18,655 nt of DNA from CAYUNT01 sp964446285 (GCA_964446285.1 CAYUNT010000079.1:1-18655), one strand, 5' to 3'; shown: positions 6,326 through 15,302, numbered from the stretch's first letter. Program-made: numbers and translations. The notes: a model not told the origin generated them from the letters alone.

Positions 6326-7813
6326 TTACAGGACGAGGAAAATCATCGGCGCAAGGCCGAACAAAAACACCAGCGCGGAGGTCAGCCCGAGCGCAAACGC
6401 GCCCCCGCCCGAAATCCTTGCAAGCAATCCCTTGGGCACTTCCCCCTCGGATTCTTCCATATACATGAGCACGACCACGCGCAGGTAATAAAACGCCGAA
6501 ACCACGCTCGCCAGCACGGCCACAATGGCCAAGCCGATCAGGCCCGTGTCGATGGCCGACTGGAACACATACAGTTTGCCTGCAAATCCAACTGTGGGGG
6601 GGATGCCCGTCAGCGAGACCATCGCCAGCGCCATCGCCGCCGCCAATCCGCCGCGCTTGCGCGCCAAACCCCGCCAGCGTTCCATCGGGATTTCCGCATC
6701 GGGTCCAATCGCCGCGATCACGCCAAAGGCCACGACATTCATTAGCACGTAGGCGAGCAAATAGACCAGGATCGCCTGCCGGATCGCCGCCACCTGCACG
6801 GCGTCATTCGCCCAAGCCAGCGCCGCCACCGCCACCATCATGTAGCCGCCATGCGCCACGGATGAATACGCAAGCATTCTCTTCAAATCGCGCTGCACAA
6901 GCGCCGCCAGATTGCCCCAGACGGCCGACACCGCCGCGAGCGACCACAGCACCGGCCCCAGCGCCTCGCGGAACATTGCCCACGGCGCAAGCGCCTCGAA
7001 AATCCGCACGGCCGCAATGAATCCCGCTACCTTCGACGCTGTGGCGATGAACAGCGTCACTGGCGCGGGCGCGCCTTCATACACGTCCGGCGCCCACATG
7101 TGGAATGGCGCAAGCGATAGCTTGAACGCAAGTCCCGCCGCGATCATCACCGCCCCGATAAACACATACAACGCGTTCACCTCTTCAATGCCGCCGCCCA
7201 TTGCCGGTCGATACCCGCGCGCCACGCGCTCGGCAATCAGGTGCAGGTGCGTCGTCCCGGTTGCGCCAAACAGAAACGCTGTCCCAAACACGAAAAACGC
7301 CCCCGCCACCGAGCCAAGAACAAAGTATTTGAATCCGGCTTCGAGCGCGCGCGGGTCTCGGCGGTCGATCCCTGCCATCACGTAAAGGCACAGCGAGAGG
7401 ATTTCAATGCAGAGGAAGATCGTCAGAAGTTCCTGGCTCATCGCCAGCAACACCATGCCAAACACCGCGAACAAAAGCAGGCCGGCATATTCGCCCGAGG
7501 CGATGCGCCGCCCTTCGATCATCGGCCGCGAGACGAGCAGCACGGCCAGCGCCGCAAACAGAACTAGCAGCCCGCCCAAAACGGCCATGCGGTCGTTCAC
7601 GAGCATATCGAGGAAGAACCGCCCCGACGGCGGCAGCCATCCGCACACAAGCGCCGCGCCCGTGGCCAGAAGCCCCGCCACGCTCACTCCAAACACCCAT
7701 CCGCAGCGTTTGGGCGCAAAGCAGTCGATCATCAATACGGCAAACGCCGCCAGGAGCGGCAAACTCAGAGGCAGCCACTCGCCAACGGCGACACTGGGAA
7801 CGCTGAAGGACAT
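6326..7813 (-). CDS. nuoN: NADH-quinone oxidoreductase subunit N
   Basis: NuoN is the antiporter-like subunit nearest the quinone module. The 495-residue product is hydrophobic with about 14 predicted membrane helices. It shows E137 (FLCIEILSLCLYV), K231 (FKLSLAPFHMWAPDVYEGAP), K261 (ATASKVAGF), the AYSSVAHGGYM motif at 315-325 and K413 in GFAGKLYVF, matching the proton-path residues of the family. Length is close to E. coli NuoN (485). ATG 7813 has AGAGG about 9 bases upstream inside a short tandem repeat. The 96-base gap to nuoK also contains a possible hairpin (GGAGC/GCTCC, 7863-7893). Its place before nuoL is unusual, since nuoN normally ends the operon. The gene is assigned as N, not as a second M, on the SLAPFHMWAPDVYEG and IPPTVGFAGK motifs. 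Confidence 0.97.
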   Translation of the reverse strand: MSFSVPSVAVGEWLPLSLPLLAAFAVLMIDCFAPKRCGWVFGVSVAGLLATGAALVCGWLPPSGRFFLDMLVNDRMAVLGGLLVLFAALAVLLVSRPMIEGRRIASGEYAGLLLFAVFGMVLLAMSQELLTIFLCIEILSLCLYVMAGIDRRDPRALEAGFKYFVLGSVAGAFFVFGTAFLFGATGTTHLHLIAERVARGYRPAMGGGIEEVNALYVFIGAVMIAAGLAFKLSLAPFHMWAPDVYEGAPAPVTLFIATASKVAGFIAAVRIFEALAPWAMFREALGPVLWSLAAVSAVWGNLAALVQRDLKRMLAYSSVAHGGYMMVAVAALAWANDAVQVAAIRQAILVYLLAYVLMNVVAFGVIAAIGPDAEIPMERWRGLARKRGGLAAAMALAMVSLTGIPPTVGFAGKLYVFQSAIDTGLIGLAIVAVLASVVSAFYYLRVVVLMYMEESEGEVPKGLLARISGGGAFALGLTSALVFLFGLAPMIFLVL

Positions 7814-7814
7814 A

Positions 7815-7845
7815 GAACCGGACCTCTTCGGGAACCTGACCTCTT
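7815..7845. repeat. Two-copy 17-base tandem repeat in front of nuoN
   Basis: GAACCGGACCTCTT (7815-7828) recurs as GAACCTGACCTCTT (7832-7845), 13 of 14 identical, period 17. On the minus strand each copy carries AAGAGGTC. The copy nearest ATG 7813 supplies the likely nuoN ribosome binding site. Confidence 0.6.
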
Positions 7846-7909
7846 GGAAGTGCGGCGGTGGGGGAGCGCGGCGTTATCGCATGCGTCCGCTCCGCCGGAA
7901 GAAACGAAT

Positions 7910-8224
7910 TTACCCTTGGAGCGACGTCATTTCATCCACCTGGATCGAGCGGCGCGCGCGGAAGATGCCGATGAATATCGCCAGCCCGACGCCCGACTCG
8001 GCCGCCGCGATTGTCATCACGAGCAGCACGAGAATTCCGCCCTCGATCAGCCCCATCGAGCGTGCGAACGACGCAAACACCAGATTGGCCGCGTTGAGCA
8101 TCAGTTCGACGCACATAAAGACGGATATTGCGTTGCGCTTCCACAACAAACCCACAAGGCCGATGGCGAAAATCGCCGCCGCGACCGCTAGGTTGATCTC
8201 GAGATAATTTGCCGGTGCGATCAT
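7910..8224 (-). CDS. nuoK: NADH-quinone oxidoreductase subunit K
   Basis: NuoK is a small MrpC-like subunit with three membrane helices that links the quinone module to the antiporter-like pumps. The 104-residue product has the two membrane glutamates needed for proton transfer: E40 in CVELMLNAANLVF and E76 in AAAESGVGLAIF (E36 and E72 in E. coli). Length is normal for the family (about 100). ATG 8224 lies 11 bases after the nuoJ stop, and AAGGAT about 7 bases upstream is a good ribosome binding site. nuoN follows after 96 bases. Confidence 0.98.
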   Translation of the reverse strand: MIAPANYLEINLAVAAAIFAIGLVGLLWKRNAISVFMCVELMLNAANLVFASFARSMGLIEGGILVLLVMTIAAAESGVGLAIFIGIFRARRSIQVDEMTSLQG

Positions 8225-8235
8225 TGTATTAATCC

Positions 8236-8817
8236 TTATCCTTTGGCCGCGATCTTCTCCGCGGACCCCGCGCCCTCGGCGGTTTCTTTTTGGGATTCCT
8301 CGGGCAGACGGCGTGCCATAATCAGCGCCCCGACCATCGCCACCAGCAAGAGCACGGCCGTCAGTTCAAACGGCAACAGCCAGTCAGTCAGCATCAAGCG
8401 CGCGATAGCCGCCACACTAAAATTCACGCCGCGCGACGCCAATCCGCCTCCGGAAGGCGTTCCCACCACCGTGGCAAACTGATACGCCCCCACGCCCACC
8501 ACAAAGAAGAACACCAGCGCCAAAACCCCGCCCCAGAACCGAATCCGCCGCAGGGTCCAGGCCGCTTCCTCGCGCTGGCGCATGTTCAAGAGCATGATGA
8601 CGAACAAAAACAGCACCATGATTGCCCCGGCATAAACGATCAGTTGGATCATGGCGATGAATTCCTGGCGCATGAGCAAAAACAATCCCGCGAGCGCGAT
8701 CATTACGCCCACGAGCGACATGGCCGAATGCACCGTGTCGCGCGTGAACACGACCATCGCCGCGCCCAGCACTGCCACAAAGGCCAGGAATAGATAGGCG
8801 AGAGTTACAAGGTCCAT
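8236..8817 (-). CDS. nuoJ: NADH-quinone oxidoreductase subunit J
   Basis: NuoJ is a membrane-arm subunit of complex I whose third helix, with a conserved pi-bulge, changes conformation during turnover. The 193-residue product has about five membrane helices. Its conserved helix, QLIVYAGAIMVLFLFVIMLLN around residues 58-78, includes Y62 and the AGAIMVLFLF signature. A hydrophilic Glu/Lys/Ala tail of about 25 residues ends the protein. Its ATG overlaps the end of nuoI by 13 bases, so the two are probably translationally coupled. No strong Shine-Dalgarno sequence sits at the usual distance; GGAGG lies 13 bases upstream. Confidence 0.97.
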   Translation of the reverse strand: MDLVTLAYLFLAFVAVLGAAMVVFTRDTVHSAMSLVGVMIALAGLFLLMRQEFIAMIQLIVYAGAIMVLFLFVIMLLNMRQREEAAWTLRRIRFWGGVLALVFFFVVGVGAYQFATVVGTPSGGGLASRGVNFSVAAIARLMLTDWLLPFELTAVLLLVAMVGALIMARRLPEESQKETAEGAGSAEKIAAKG

Positions 8818-9320
8818 GGATCCGCCAATGCCTCCGCATCGCTTTCCGGTGTGATGTGCGAAATATATGCATCGTTCTCATGCGGGTCTCCGAACCCCTT
8901 TTCGGGCGGATCGAGCATGACTTTTTTATCTATGATCAACTTCTCGCGGGCGTCTTGGGCCAATTCATAGATCGGTCCCAGGACGATGGCGTCTTCGGGG
9001 CAGGCTTCTTCGCAGTATCCGCAGAAGATGCAGCGCAGCAGGTAAATCTCATACACTCGCGCATAGCGTTCTCCCGCCGAAACCGGGTGCTCGGGGTCGT
9101 TTTCCGCCGGCTCGATGTAGATCGCCTCGCTTGGGCAGGCGGCGGCGCACAATTCGCATCCTACGCAGCGCTCCAGGCCGTTGGCATAACGCTGCAAACG
9201 ATGCCGTCCGCGGAAAAACGGCGGTTGCTCGCGCTTTTCCTCAGGATACTCGACCGTGAATCGCGGTTTGAAGACGTGCTTGACGGCGACCGCGGCGCCT
9301 TTCGCGAACTCGATAATCAT
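8805..9320 (-). CDS. nuoI: NADH-quinone oxidoreductase subunit I (8Fe-8S ferredoxin-type)
   Basis: NuoI carries clusters N6a and N6b, which pass electrons from NuoG towards NuoB. The 171-residue product has two complete CxxCxxCxxxCP motifs: C52, C55, C58, C62 (CVGCELCAAACP) and C97, C100, C103, C107 (CIFCGYCEEACP). The N-terminal amphipathic segment that rests on the membrane, residues 1-20, is present. AGGAG lies about 10 bases before ATG 9320. The gene starts 36 bases after nuoH and overlaps nuoJ by 13 bases. The C-terminal 40 residues are acidic and slightly longer than in short relatives. Confidence 0.98.
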   Translation of the reverse strand: MIIEFAKGAAVAVKHVFKPRFTVEYPEEKREQPPFFRGRHRLQRYANGLERCVGCELCAAACPSEAIYIEPAENDPEHPVSAGERYARVYEIYLLRCIFCGYCEEACPEDAIVLGPIYELAQDAREKLIIDKKVMLDPPEKGFGDPHENDAYISHITPESDAEALADPWTL

Positions 9321-9356
9321 GGGACGTTTTCTCCTGAACGGGGTTTAGTGTCCGTC

Positions 9357-10616
9357 TCAGGCAGCCTCCCTTGCGTAGTAACGATAACGCGAGCGCAGCT
9401 GGCTTTTGCGAACGCGCGACAAAATCTGGTCCAAAATCACCAAAATCGCCATGCCCGCCACAAAATGCACCCAGCGGTTTGTGACGCCCAGCCCGAGCAG
9501 CACGCTCGTCAGCGCGAAATTCGCCAGCCCGAGCGGCAGCATGACCTTCCAGCCGAAGTTCATCAACTGGTCGTAACGAAGCCGCGGCAAGAAGCCGCGC
9601 ACCACAATGAACAACGTCAGAAACCCGATGATTTTCGCAAACAAAACCGCCGGCCCGAGCAGGTAGCTCACCCACGACGGCGCGCCCGCCCATACAACCG
9701 ATAACGGCGCAACGCCTGTGAATCCGCCCAGAAACAGCGTGCAGGCCATCGCGGAAAACACGATCATGTTGATGTATTCCGAGAGGAAAAACAGCGCGAA
9801 CTTCATCGACGAGTATTCCGTGTGGTAGCCGCCCGTCAGTTCGCTTTCCGCCTCGGGCAGGTCGAACGGCAGGCGATTGGTTTCGGCGAATCCGCCAATC
9901 AGGAACAGCACAAAACCAATGGGCTGATACCACACGAACCAGTTCAAAATCCCGCCCTGTTGCTGGCGGATGATTTCATAAAGGTTGAGGCTTCCGGCGA
10001 GGAGCAAGACGCCTGCAATAGCCAGACCCACGGTGATTTCATACGAAATCATCTGTGCCGACGCGCGCAATCCGCCGAGGAGCGACCATTTATTATCGGA
10101 GGACCAACCGGCGAGCGTAATTCCATAGACGCTGAGCGAGCTGATCGCGAACACGAAGAAAATGCCGACATTCAGATTGGTCACAGCCAGGGGAATCGCC
10201 ACGGGCAGCCCCTGGGATTGCTTCAGCCCCAGCAGCTTGTAAAGCGCCAGCGTGTCGGCCTGCGACACAATCGGCCCGAACGGGATGATGCTCAGCGCCA
10301 GCACCGCCGCGCATGTAATGATTGCGGGCGCAAGGTAATACAGCGGACGGTCCACCATCTTTGGCACGATTTCTTCTTTCATAAACAACTTTGCGCCGTC
10401 GATGATGCCTTGCAAAATTCCCCACGGCCCCACTCGATTCGGACCCGGGCGCACCTGAATCCATCCGAGGAGTTTGCGCTCGTATAGAACGACGAACGGC
10501 ACCACGCCCATGACCATGCCGAGCACCGCGCCGATCTTGACAATGGCAAGCAGCAGGATCAGCACGTATTGCGGACCGCCGAAAAATGGACCCAATAAAT
10601 CGAGAAGGGGCTGCAT
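9357..10616 (-). CDS. nuoH: NADH-quinone oxidoreductase subunit H
   Basis: NuoH is the membrane anchor of the quinone chamber, with about eight to nine helices. The 419-residue product carries both family signatures: ERKLLGWIQVRPGPNRVGP near residues 46-64 with GAKLFMKEE after it, and ETNRLPFDLPEAESEL near 245-260. The acidic residues of this region line the quinone cavity and start of the proton path. It is about 90 residues longer than E. coli NuoH (325), partly in the loop after the second helix pair and at the Arg/Tyr-rich C-terminus. ATG 10616 is preceded by GGAG at 12 bases. It follows nuoG after 21 bases and is followed by nuoI after 36. Confidence 0.98.
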   Translation of the reverse strand: MQPLLDLLGPFFGGPQYVLILLLAIVKIGAVLGMVMGVVPFVVLYERKLLGWIQVRPGPNRVGPWGILQGIIDGAKLFMKEEIVPKMVDRPLYYLAPAIITCAAVLALSIIPFGPIVSQADTLALYKLLGLKQSQGLPVAIPLAVTNLNVGIFFVFAISSLSVYGITLAGWSSDNKWSLLGGLRASAQMISYEITVGLAIAGVLLLAGSLNLYEIIRQQQGGILNWFVWYQPIGFVLFLIGGFAETNRLPFDLPEAESELTGGYHTEYSSMKFALFFLSEYINMIVFSAMACTLFLGGFTGVAPLSVVWAGAPSWVSYLLGPAVLFAKIIGFLTLFIVVRGFLPRLRYDQLMNFGWKVMLPLGLANFALTSVLLGLGVTNRWVHFVAGMAILVILDQILSRVRKSQLRSRYRYYAREAA

Positions 10617-10637
10617 CGTAGGTGTCTGCTCCGAGAA

Positions 10638-13388
10638 TTAGGCTCCCGCGGCGGGAACCGTCTTGGCTTTGGCGATTTGGACGCACAGCGGTCGAGAGGC
10701 TTCCGGCGACGAGATGAGCGCCGCCGGAACAATGCCCTGGGGCGCGAACAACACACCCGGCGCGGGACCGGCCGCCACTCGCGCGAGGAGGTGAATGGCC
10801 TTGGCGGCGGCCTGGATTTTCAATTCCACGACCTCGCCGTCCTCGATTCCCAATTGCCGGGCATCCACTGGACTGATTTCCACATACGGCTTCGGACGTA
10901 AAACATCCGCCGCGCACGAACTGTCGAAATACGGATCGGCGCCGTGGATGTTGCGCGTCCAAACGACAGCCAATTCCCCAGTCGTGCCTGCTTTTGCTTT
11001 TGGCGCTTCGCTGGATGCGTTTTTGCCCGCGCCGTTCCCGAGCGCGCCCGAAAACCGCAGGTGCATGTCTTTGCGATAATCGCCCGGATTGAATTGGGGC
11101 GTATTCCGGCGCGCGTGGCCCGTGACTTCGCGCTGCGAAGCCTCACGAATTGGGAATTCCCATCCCGGACCTTCGAGGCGAAGGTCGTCGAACCCAAGCG
11201 CCGCTCCCGGGAAAAGCCAGGATTTAACCTCGCCAAAGACCTTTTTGGCCGAATCCATTCCCGCGCCGAAGGGCTTTCCGAGCGCCTGCGCCAGCGCCGC
11301 CAGCGCCGCCACGCCCGTGCGCGATTCGCCGTCAGCCGGTTCGTTGGACGTCAGGCGCGCGATATTTCCTTCGATATTCGCGAAAGTGCCGTTGTTTTCC
11401 CAGGGCGCCGCAAGCGGCAGAATGGCATCGGCTTTGGCCGAGGCCGCGCCGGGCAGCAAATCCAGCACCACAACCGTTTCCACGGCGGCGAGGGCCTTTT
11501 CCACTAGCGCCTGATCGGGCGCGGCGGCAAGCGCGTCTTGCCCGAAAATCACCAAACCCTTAATCCGTCCCGCTGCGGCCGCTTCGAGAATTTCCGGCGC
11601 GCTCAAACCGGCCTTTTCCGATATTGCCGTGCCGCTCCAGGCCTTTTTAACGCGGTCGCGCAGCGCCGCATCGGCCAGCGCACCGCCCGGCAGACGGTCC
11701 GGCTGCGCTCCGGTGGCAAAAAGGCCGATGGCATTGCGCCCGCTCGCCACGGGCATAAACCGCCAGCTCTCGCCGAGCGCCGCGCGCAGTGCCGCGACGG
11801 CATCCAAGGTTTCAGCAATTTCCCCGCCGCCCATATCTTCCAGATTATAGACGATCAGGCCCGACTTTGCGGCGGCCAGAATCCGCGCCGCGCGGGGCAG
11901 GGAACCCGGTTCATCGGTCGGGGTGCCAGCGGCCTGTGCCTTTTTCAAGCCTTCGGCCAACTTGTGCAAATCCGCCGCCGTTTCGCCCGGCGCGCAGAAG
12001 TGCCCCGACTCCGACCAAAACGCCAGCCAGGCATCATGATGATGTCCGAACTGCACGAGTTTCGTCCCGCGCAGACGTGCCATTTCCTTGATCCGCAGCG
12101 CCGTGATTGGAACCTGATTGTGCAAATCGCCATTGATGACAAGAATGGCTTCCGGCGCGGTTTCCAAATCGCCATCCGCTGCGGCAAACGCCCGGCTTGC
12201 GGCCTCGGCAGCCTTCGCCGCGCCCGCGCCTGCTGCTATCCAAGTCCGCCAATCCACGTTGTTCGTTCCGAGCGCCTCGCGGGCCAGACGTGCTGCCAAG
12301 TAGCCTTCTTCCAGCGTCGCGCGGGGCGAAACGAGCACCGCCACGGTGTCTGCCCCGTGGCGCGATGCCACCGCCTTCAATTTCGCCGCTGCCGCCTCAA
12401 GCGCCTTATCCCAAGACGCGCGAGCCGCCGCCTTGCCGCCTTCCGTGCGCAAAAACGGCGACAGAATCCGCTCCTTGCTCAATGCGTAATCGCTGGCGAA
12501 CCGCCCCACATTGCAGATAAATTCTTCCGTGTCTTCATTCAGCGTAAATTCATCGAACCGTTTGCGCGACGGCGGCGTCGTGCGGTAAAGTTTCCCGTTC
12601 TTCGTCCAGTAAGTGACCTTGCATCCCGCCGCGCAATGCGTGCAGGTCGATTGCGTTTGCGCCAGTTCCCAGGGCCGCGCCATAAACCGGTAAGGTTTCG
12701 AGGTCAGGCACCCGACCGGACACAGATCGATCACATTGCCTGAGAAGAGACTCGCCACCGGCCCTGCGCCAAACGTGCCGATGTGATTATTCGCCCCGCG
12801 CCCGAACACGCCCATCAGATGCTCGCCCGCGATTTCGTCGCAAAAACGCACGCACCGCGTGCACATAATGCAGCGATTGCGCTCGATGTCGATTAGCGGA
12901 TCGACGTTCGGTTTGCGGAACTTGCGCTTTTTATCGGCCATCGTCGTGTGCCCGACGCCGTATTCCATCGAATAGCGCTGCAACATGCACTCGCCGCCGC
13001 GGTCGCAGATCGGGCAATCGAGCGGGTGATTGGCCAGCAGGAATTCCATCATGCCCTTCTGGCAATCGCGCGCCATGTCCGAATGCGTCCAGACCTCCAT
13101 GCCTTCCGACACGGGCGTTTGGCACGAGATCACCGGTTTGGGCGCGCGCGCCATCTGGCCGGTTTTCGGATTGGGCGTGGCGATTTCCACCAGGCACAGG
13201 CGGCAATTGCCCGCGATCGAAAGCGCCGGATGCCAGCAGTAGTGCGGAATGTATATCCCATGACGCCCCGCCGCCTCGATAATCATCTCGCCTTTGCGCG
13301 CGATGATTTCGCGGTCATCAACCTTGATCCGGACGCCATCGGCCGGGAGAGGAGTGGGAGCAGCGGGAGGAGCGGTTTTCTCAGTCAT
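10638..13388 (-). CDS. nuoG: NADH-quinone oxidoreductase subunit G (75 kDa-type iron-sulphur subunit)
   Basis: NuoG carries electrons from NuoF towards NuoI. The 916-residue product (E. coli 908) begins with a ferredoxin-like domain with C51, C62, C65 and C89 for [2Fe-2S] N1b. N5 ligands follow: H121, C125, C128 and C134 (HPLDCPICDRGGEC). N4 ligands are C173, C176, C179 and C223. C249, C252, C256 (CTHCAAGC) and C292 form the extra N7 cluster found in some bacteria and absent from mitochondria. From about residue 300 a molybdopterin-oxidoreductase-like domain without evident cofactor function runs to about 770, and a small C-terminal MopB-type barrel covers about 815-905. AAGGAA lies 7 bases before ATG 13388. 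Residues 320-400 are very Ala-rich. It sits between nuoF (41-base gap) and nuoH (21-base gap). Confidence 0.98.
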   Translation of the reverse strand: MTEKTAPPAAPTPLPADGVRIKVDDREIIARKGEMIIEAAGRHGIYIPHYCWHPALSIAGNCRLCLVEIATPNPKTGQMARAPKPVISCQTPVSEGMEVWTHSDMARDCQKGMMEFLLANHPLDCPICDRGGECMLQRYSMEYGVGHTTMADKKRKFRKPNVDPLIDIERNRCIMCTRCVRFCDEIAGEHLMGVFGRGANNHIGTFGAGPVASLFSGNVIDLCPVGCLTSKPYRFMARPWELAQTQSTCTHCAAGCKVTYWTKNGKLYRTTPPSRKRFDEFTLNEDTEEFICNVGRFASDYALSKERILSPFLRTEGGKAAARASWDKALEAAAAKLKAVASRHGADTVAVLVSPRATLEEGYLAARLAREALGTNNVDWRTWIAAGAGAAKAAEAASRAFAAADGDLETAPEAILVINGDLHNQVPITALRIKEMARLRGTKLVQFGHHHDAWLAFWSESGHFCAPGETAADLHKLAEGLKKAQAAGTPTDEPGSLPRAARILAAAKSGLIVYNLEDMGGGEIAETLDAVAALRAALGESWRFMPVASGRNAIGLFATGAQPDRLPGGALADAALRDRVKKAWSGTAISEKAGLSAPEILEAAAAGRIKGLVIFGQDALAAAPDQALVEKALAAVETVVVLDLLPGAASAKADAILPLAAPWENNGTFANIEGNIARLTSNEPADGESRTGVAALAALAQALGKPFGAGMDSAKKVFGEVKSWLFPGAALGFDDLRLEGPGWEFPIREASQREVTGHARRNTPQFNPGDYRKDMHLRFSGALGNGAGKNASSEAPKAKAGTTGELAVVWTRNIHGADPYFDSSCAADVLRPKPYVEISPVDARQLGIEDGEVVELKIQAAAKAIHLLARVAAGPAPGVLFAPQGIVPAALISSPEASRPLCVQIAKAKTVPAAGA

Positions 13389-13429
13389 GCAACGGTTCCT
13401 TGGCGAGCAAACTCGCCCAATTGTGTTCC

Positions 13430-14767
13430 TTACGCGGTGGATTTGCCGTTCAGGTTCCAGAATTTCTTTTCGCCGTAAGGGCAGCGGCCCAGGCGGATGT
13501 GTTCCTCGAACTCGGAGCGGAACTTATTGATGGCCGACCCAACGGGCATCGACGCCGCATCGCCCAGCGCGCAAATCGAGCGCCCTTGGATCATGCCCGT
13601 GCCGATTTTGGGGCCGGCAATGCGTTCGAGTTGCTCCAAGTCTTCGGGGCGCGCCTTGCCCGCTTCGATCCGGCGGGCGATTTTGTTCATCCAACTCGCC
13701 CCTTCGCGGCAAGGCGTGCATTGTCCGCACGATTCATGCGCGTAGAAGTGGCTCAAATTCGCCAGCGTCCAGACCGGGCAAACGCGCTCGTCGCAAACGA
13801 TCACCGCCGCGCTGCCGAGCATCGAACCCGCCGCACCGACGCCTTCGAGCGACATGACCGTGTCGAGTTGATCGGGCGTCAGCCACGGCGTCGAAGACCC
13901 GCCCGGGATGACAAATTTCAGTTTGCGGTCGCCCGCGATGCCCCCGGCGTAATCATAGAGCAAATCGCGCAGGGTGATCGTCATCGGCGCTTCATAAACG
14001 CCTGGGCGCTTTACATGCCCCGAAACCGAATACAGACGGAATCCCGCCGAGCGTTCGTGGTTCCACTGGCGGAACCATTCCGCGCCGTTGGTCAAGATGG
14101 AGGGCAGCGAAGCAAGCGTTTCTACATTATTGATAATCGTAGGTTTGCCATAGAGGCCTTTGACAGCCGGGAACGGCGGTTTGAGGCGCGGATACCCTCG
14201 GCGTCCTTCAATTGAGGTCATCAGCGCGGATTCCTCGCCGCAGATGTAAGCCCCCGCGCCGCTATGCACGATGATGTCGAGCGGCCAGCCTTCCTTGCCA
14301 AAGGGGCGCTCGCCGATGATGCCCGCCGCGCGCGCCTCTTCGATTGCCTGGCGCAGGATGCGGATGCTTTTGAAATACTCGCCGCGAACGTAAATAAACG
14401 CCTTTTGCGCCTCGATGGCGTAGGCCGCGAGCGCCACGCCTTCAACGAGCAGATGCGGGCGTTTTTCCATGATCTGGCGGTCTTTGCACGTGCCAGGTTC
14501 GGATTCGTCCGCGTTGCAGATAAGGTAGCGAGGGCGCACCGCCTCGGGCAAGAAACCCCACTTGACGCCCGCCGGGAATCCCGCGCCGCCGCGTCCGCGC
14601 AGATTTGAGTCGCGCACGACCGCCGTCACATCCTTGGGCGTCATCGTGCGGACGGCTTTTTCCAGCGCCGCATATCCGCCCGCGCGGCGGTATTCCTCGA
14701 GCCATTCCGGCTCGGTGCGCTGCATATTGGGAAGAAGAACAGGTTTGTAATCGGCAACGGGCGTCAT
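13430..14767 (-). CDS. nuoF: NADH-quinone oxidoreductase subunit F (NADH- and FMN-binding)
   Basis: NuoF oxidises NADH, passes electrons to FMN and then to [4Fe-4S] N3. The 445-residue product has the FMN-binding glycine-rich GRGGAGFP at 58-65, the NADH-site stretch CNADESEPGT at 84-93, GAGAYICGEESAL at 170-182 and the N3 ligands C347, C350, C353 (SCGQCTPCREG) and C399. All are standard. Length equals that of E. coli NuoF (445). ATG 14767 has no clear Shine-Dalgarno sequence within 15 bases. The start is supported by the normal N-terminus and the 67-base gap to nuoE. It is followed by nuoG after 41 bases. Confidence 0.99.
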   Translation of the reverse strand: MTPVADYKPVLLPNMQRTEPEWLEEYRRAGGYAALEKAVRTMTPKDVTAVVRDSNLRGRGGAGFPAGVKWGFLPEAVRPRYLICNADESEPGTCKDRQIMEKRPHLLVEGVALAAYAIEAQKAFIYVRGEYFKSIRILRQAIEEARAAGIIGERPFGKEGWPLDIIVHSGAGAYICGEESALMTSIEGRRGYPRLKPPFPAVKGLYGKPTIINNVETLASLPSILTNGAEWFRQWNHERSAGFRLYSVSGHVKRPGVYEAPMTITLRDLLYDYAGGIAGDRKLKFVIPGGSSTPWLTPDQLDTVMSLEGVGAAGSMLGSAAVIVCDERVCPVWTLANLSHFYAHESCGQCTPCREGASWMNKIARRIEAGKARPEDLEQLERIAGPKIGTGMIQGRSICALGDAASMPVGSAINKFRSEFEEHIRLGRCPYGEKKFWNLNGKSTA

Positions 14768-14834
14768 AGCGATTGACTTTGCGTATTTGAATCAGATGGG
14801 AATGAGTCGAAAACCCAACGGTGCGCAAAATGTG

Positions 14835-15302
14835 TTATTTATAGCGCGCCAGGATTTCGTCGATTTTCTCCGGGGTCAGATTGCCGTGAAGGTCTTCGTC
14901 CACGAGCATGGCGGGCGCTTCGGAGCAGGCGCCGATGCATTCGGCATATTGCAGGGTGAATCGCCCATCGGACGTGGTTTCGCCCACTTTGATGCCGAGT
15001 TTCTTTTGCAGGTATTCGCTCACCTCGAACGCCCCGCACAAAGCGCACGACAAGGTGTCGCACAGCCAGATCAGATGGCGTCCGATTTTCTTCGTCTGAT
15101 ACTGCGAGTAAAAGGAGGCGACTTCATACACTTCGGCGGGCGTAACCCCAACAATGTCAGCCACTTCGATCATGGCCTGCTCGGGAATCCAACCGCCGTT
15201 TTCGCGCTGCGCCATCCATAGAACGGGCAGGAGGATCGAGCGGCGTTTGGGATAGCGCGCCGCCAGTTTCTCGATCTCGTCTCTGCGATCCTTGAGAGCC
15301 AT
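14835..15302 (-). CDS. nuoE: NADH-quinone oxidoreductase subunit E (24 kDa-type, thioredoxin-like)
   Basis: NuoE holds [2Fe-2S] cluster N1a next to the NuoF FMN. The 155-residue product has an N-terminal helical bundle and a thioredoxin-like domain. Ligands are C81 and C86 (CDTLSC) and C122 and C126 (CIGAC). The frame also allows a GTG at 15350 that would add 16 residues, but ATG 15302 is preferred because AAGGAA lies 4 to 5 bases upstream of it and because MALKDRRDEIEKL begins at the usual position. The length is close to E. coli NuoE (166). The 83-base spacer to nuoD holds a short inverted repeat (TTCAAT/ATTGAA) just after the nuoD stop. Confidence 0.97.
   Translation of the reverse strand: MALKDRRDEIEKLAARYPKRRSILLPVLWMAQRENGGWIPEQAMIEVADIVGVTPAEVYEVASFYSQYQTKKIGRHLIWLCDTLSCALCGAFEVSEYLQKKLGIKVGETTSDGRFTLQYAECIGACSEAPAMLVDEDLHGNLTPEKIDEILARYK

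Noticed and set aside
11538..12743. 401-codon open frame on the plus strand opposite nuoG
   Set aside because: Antisense shadow caused by GC-rich codon use; Arg-rich product with no motif or ribosome binding site.
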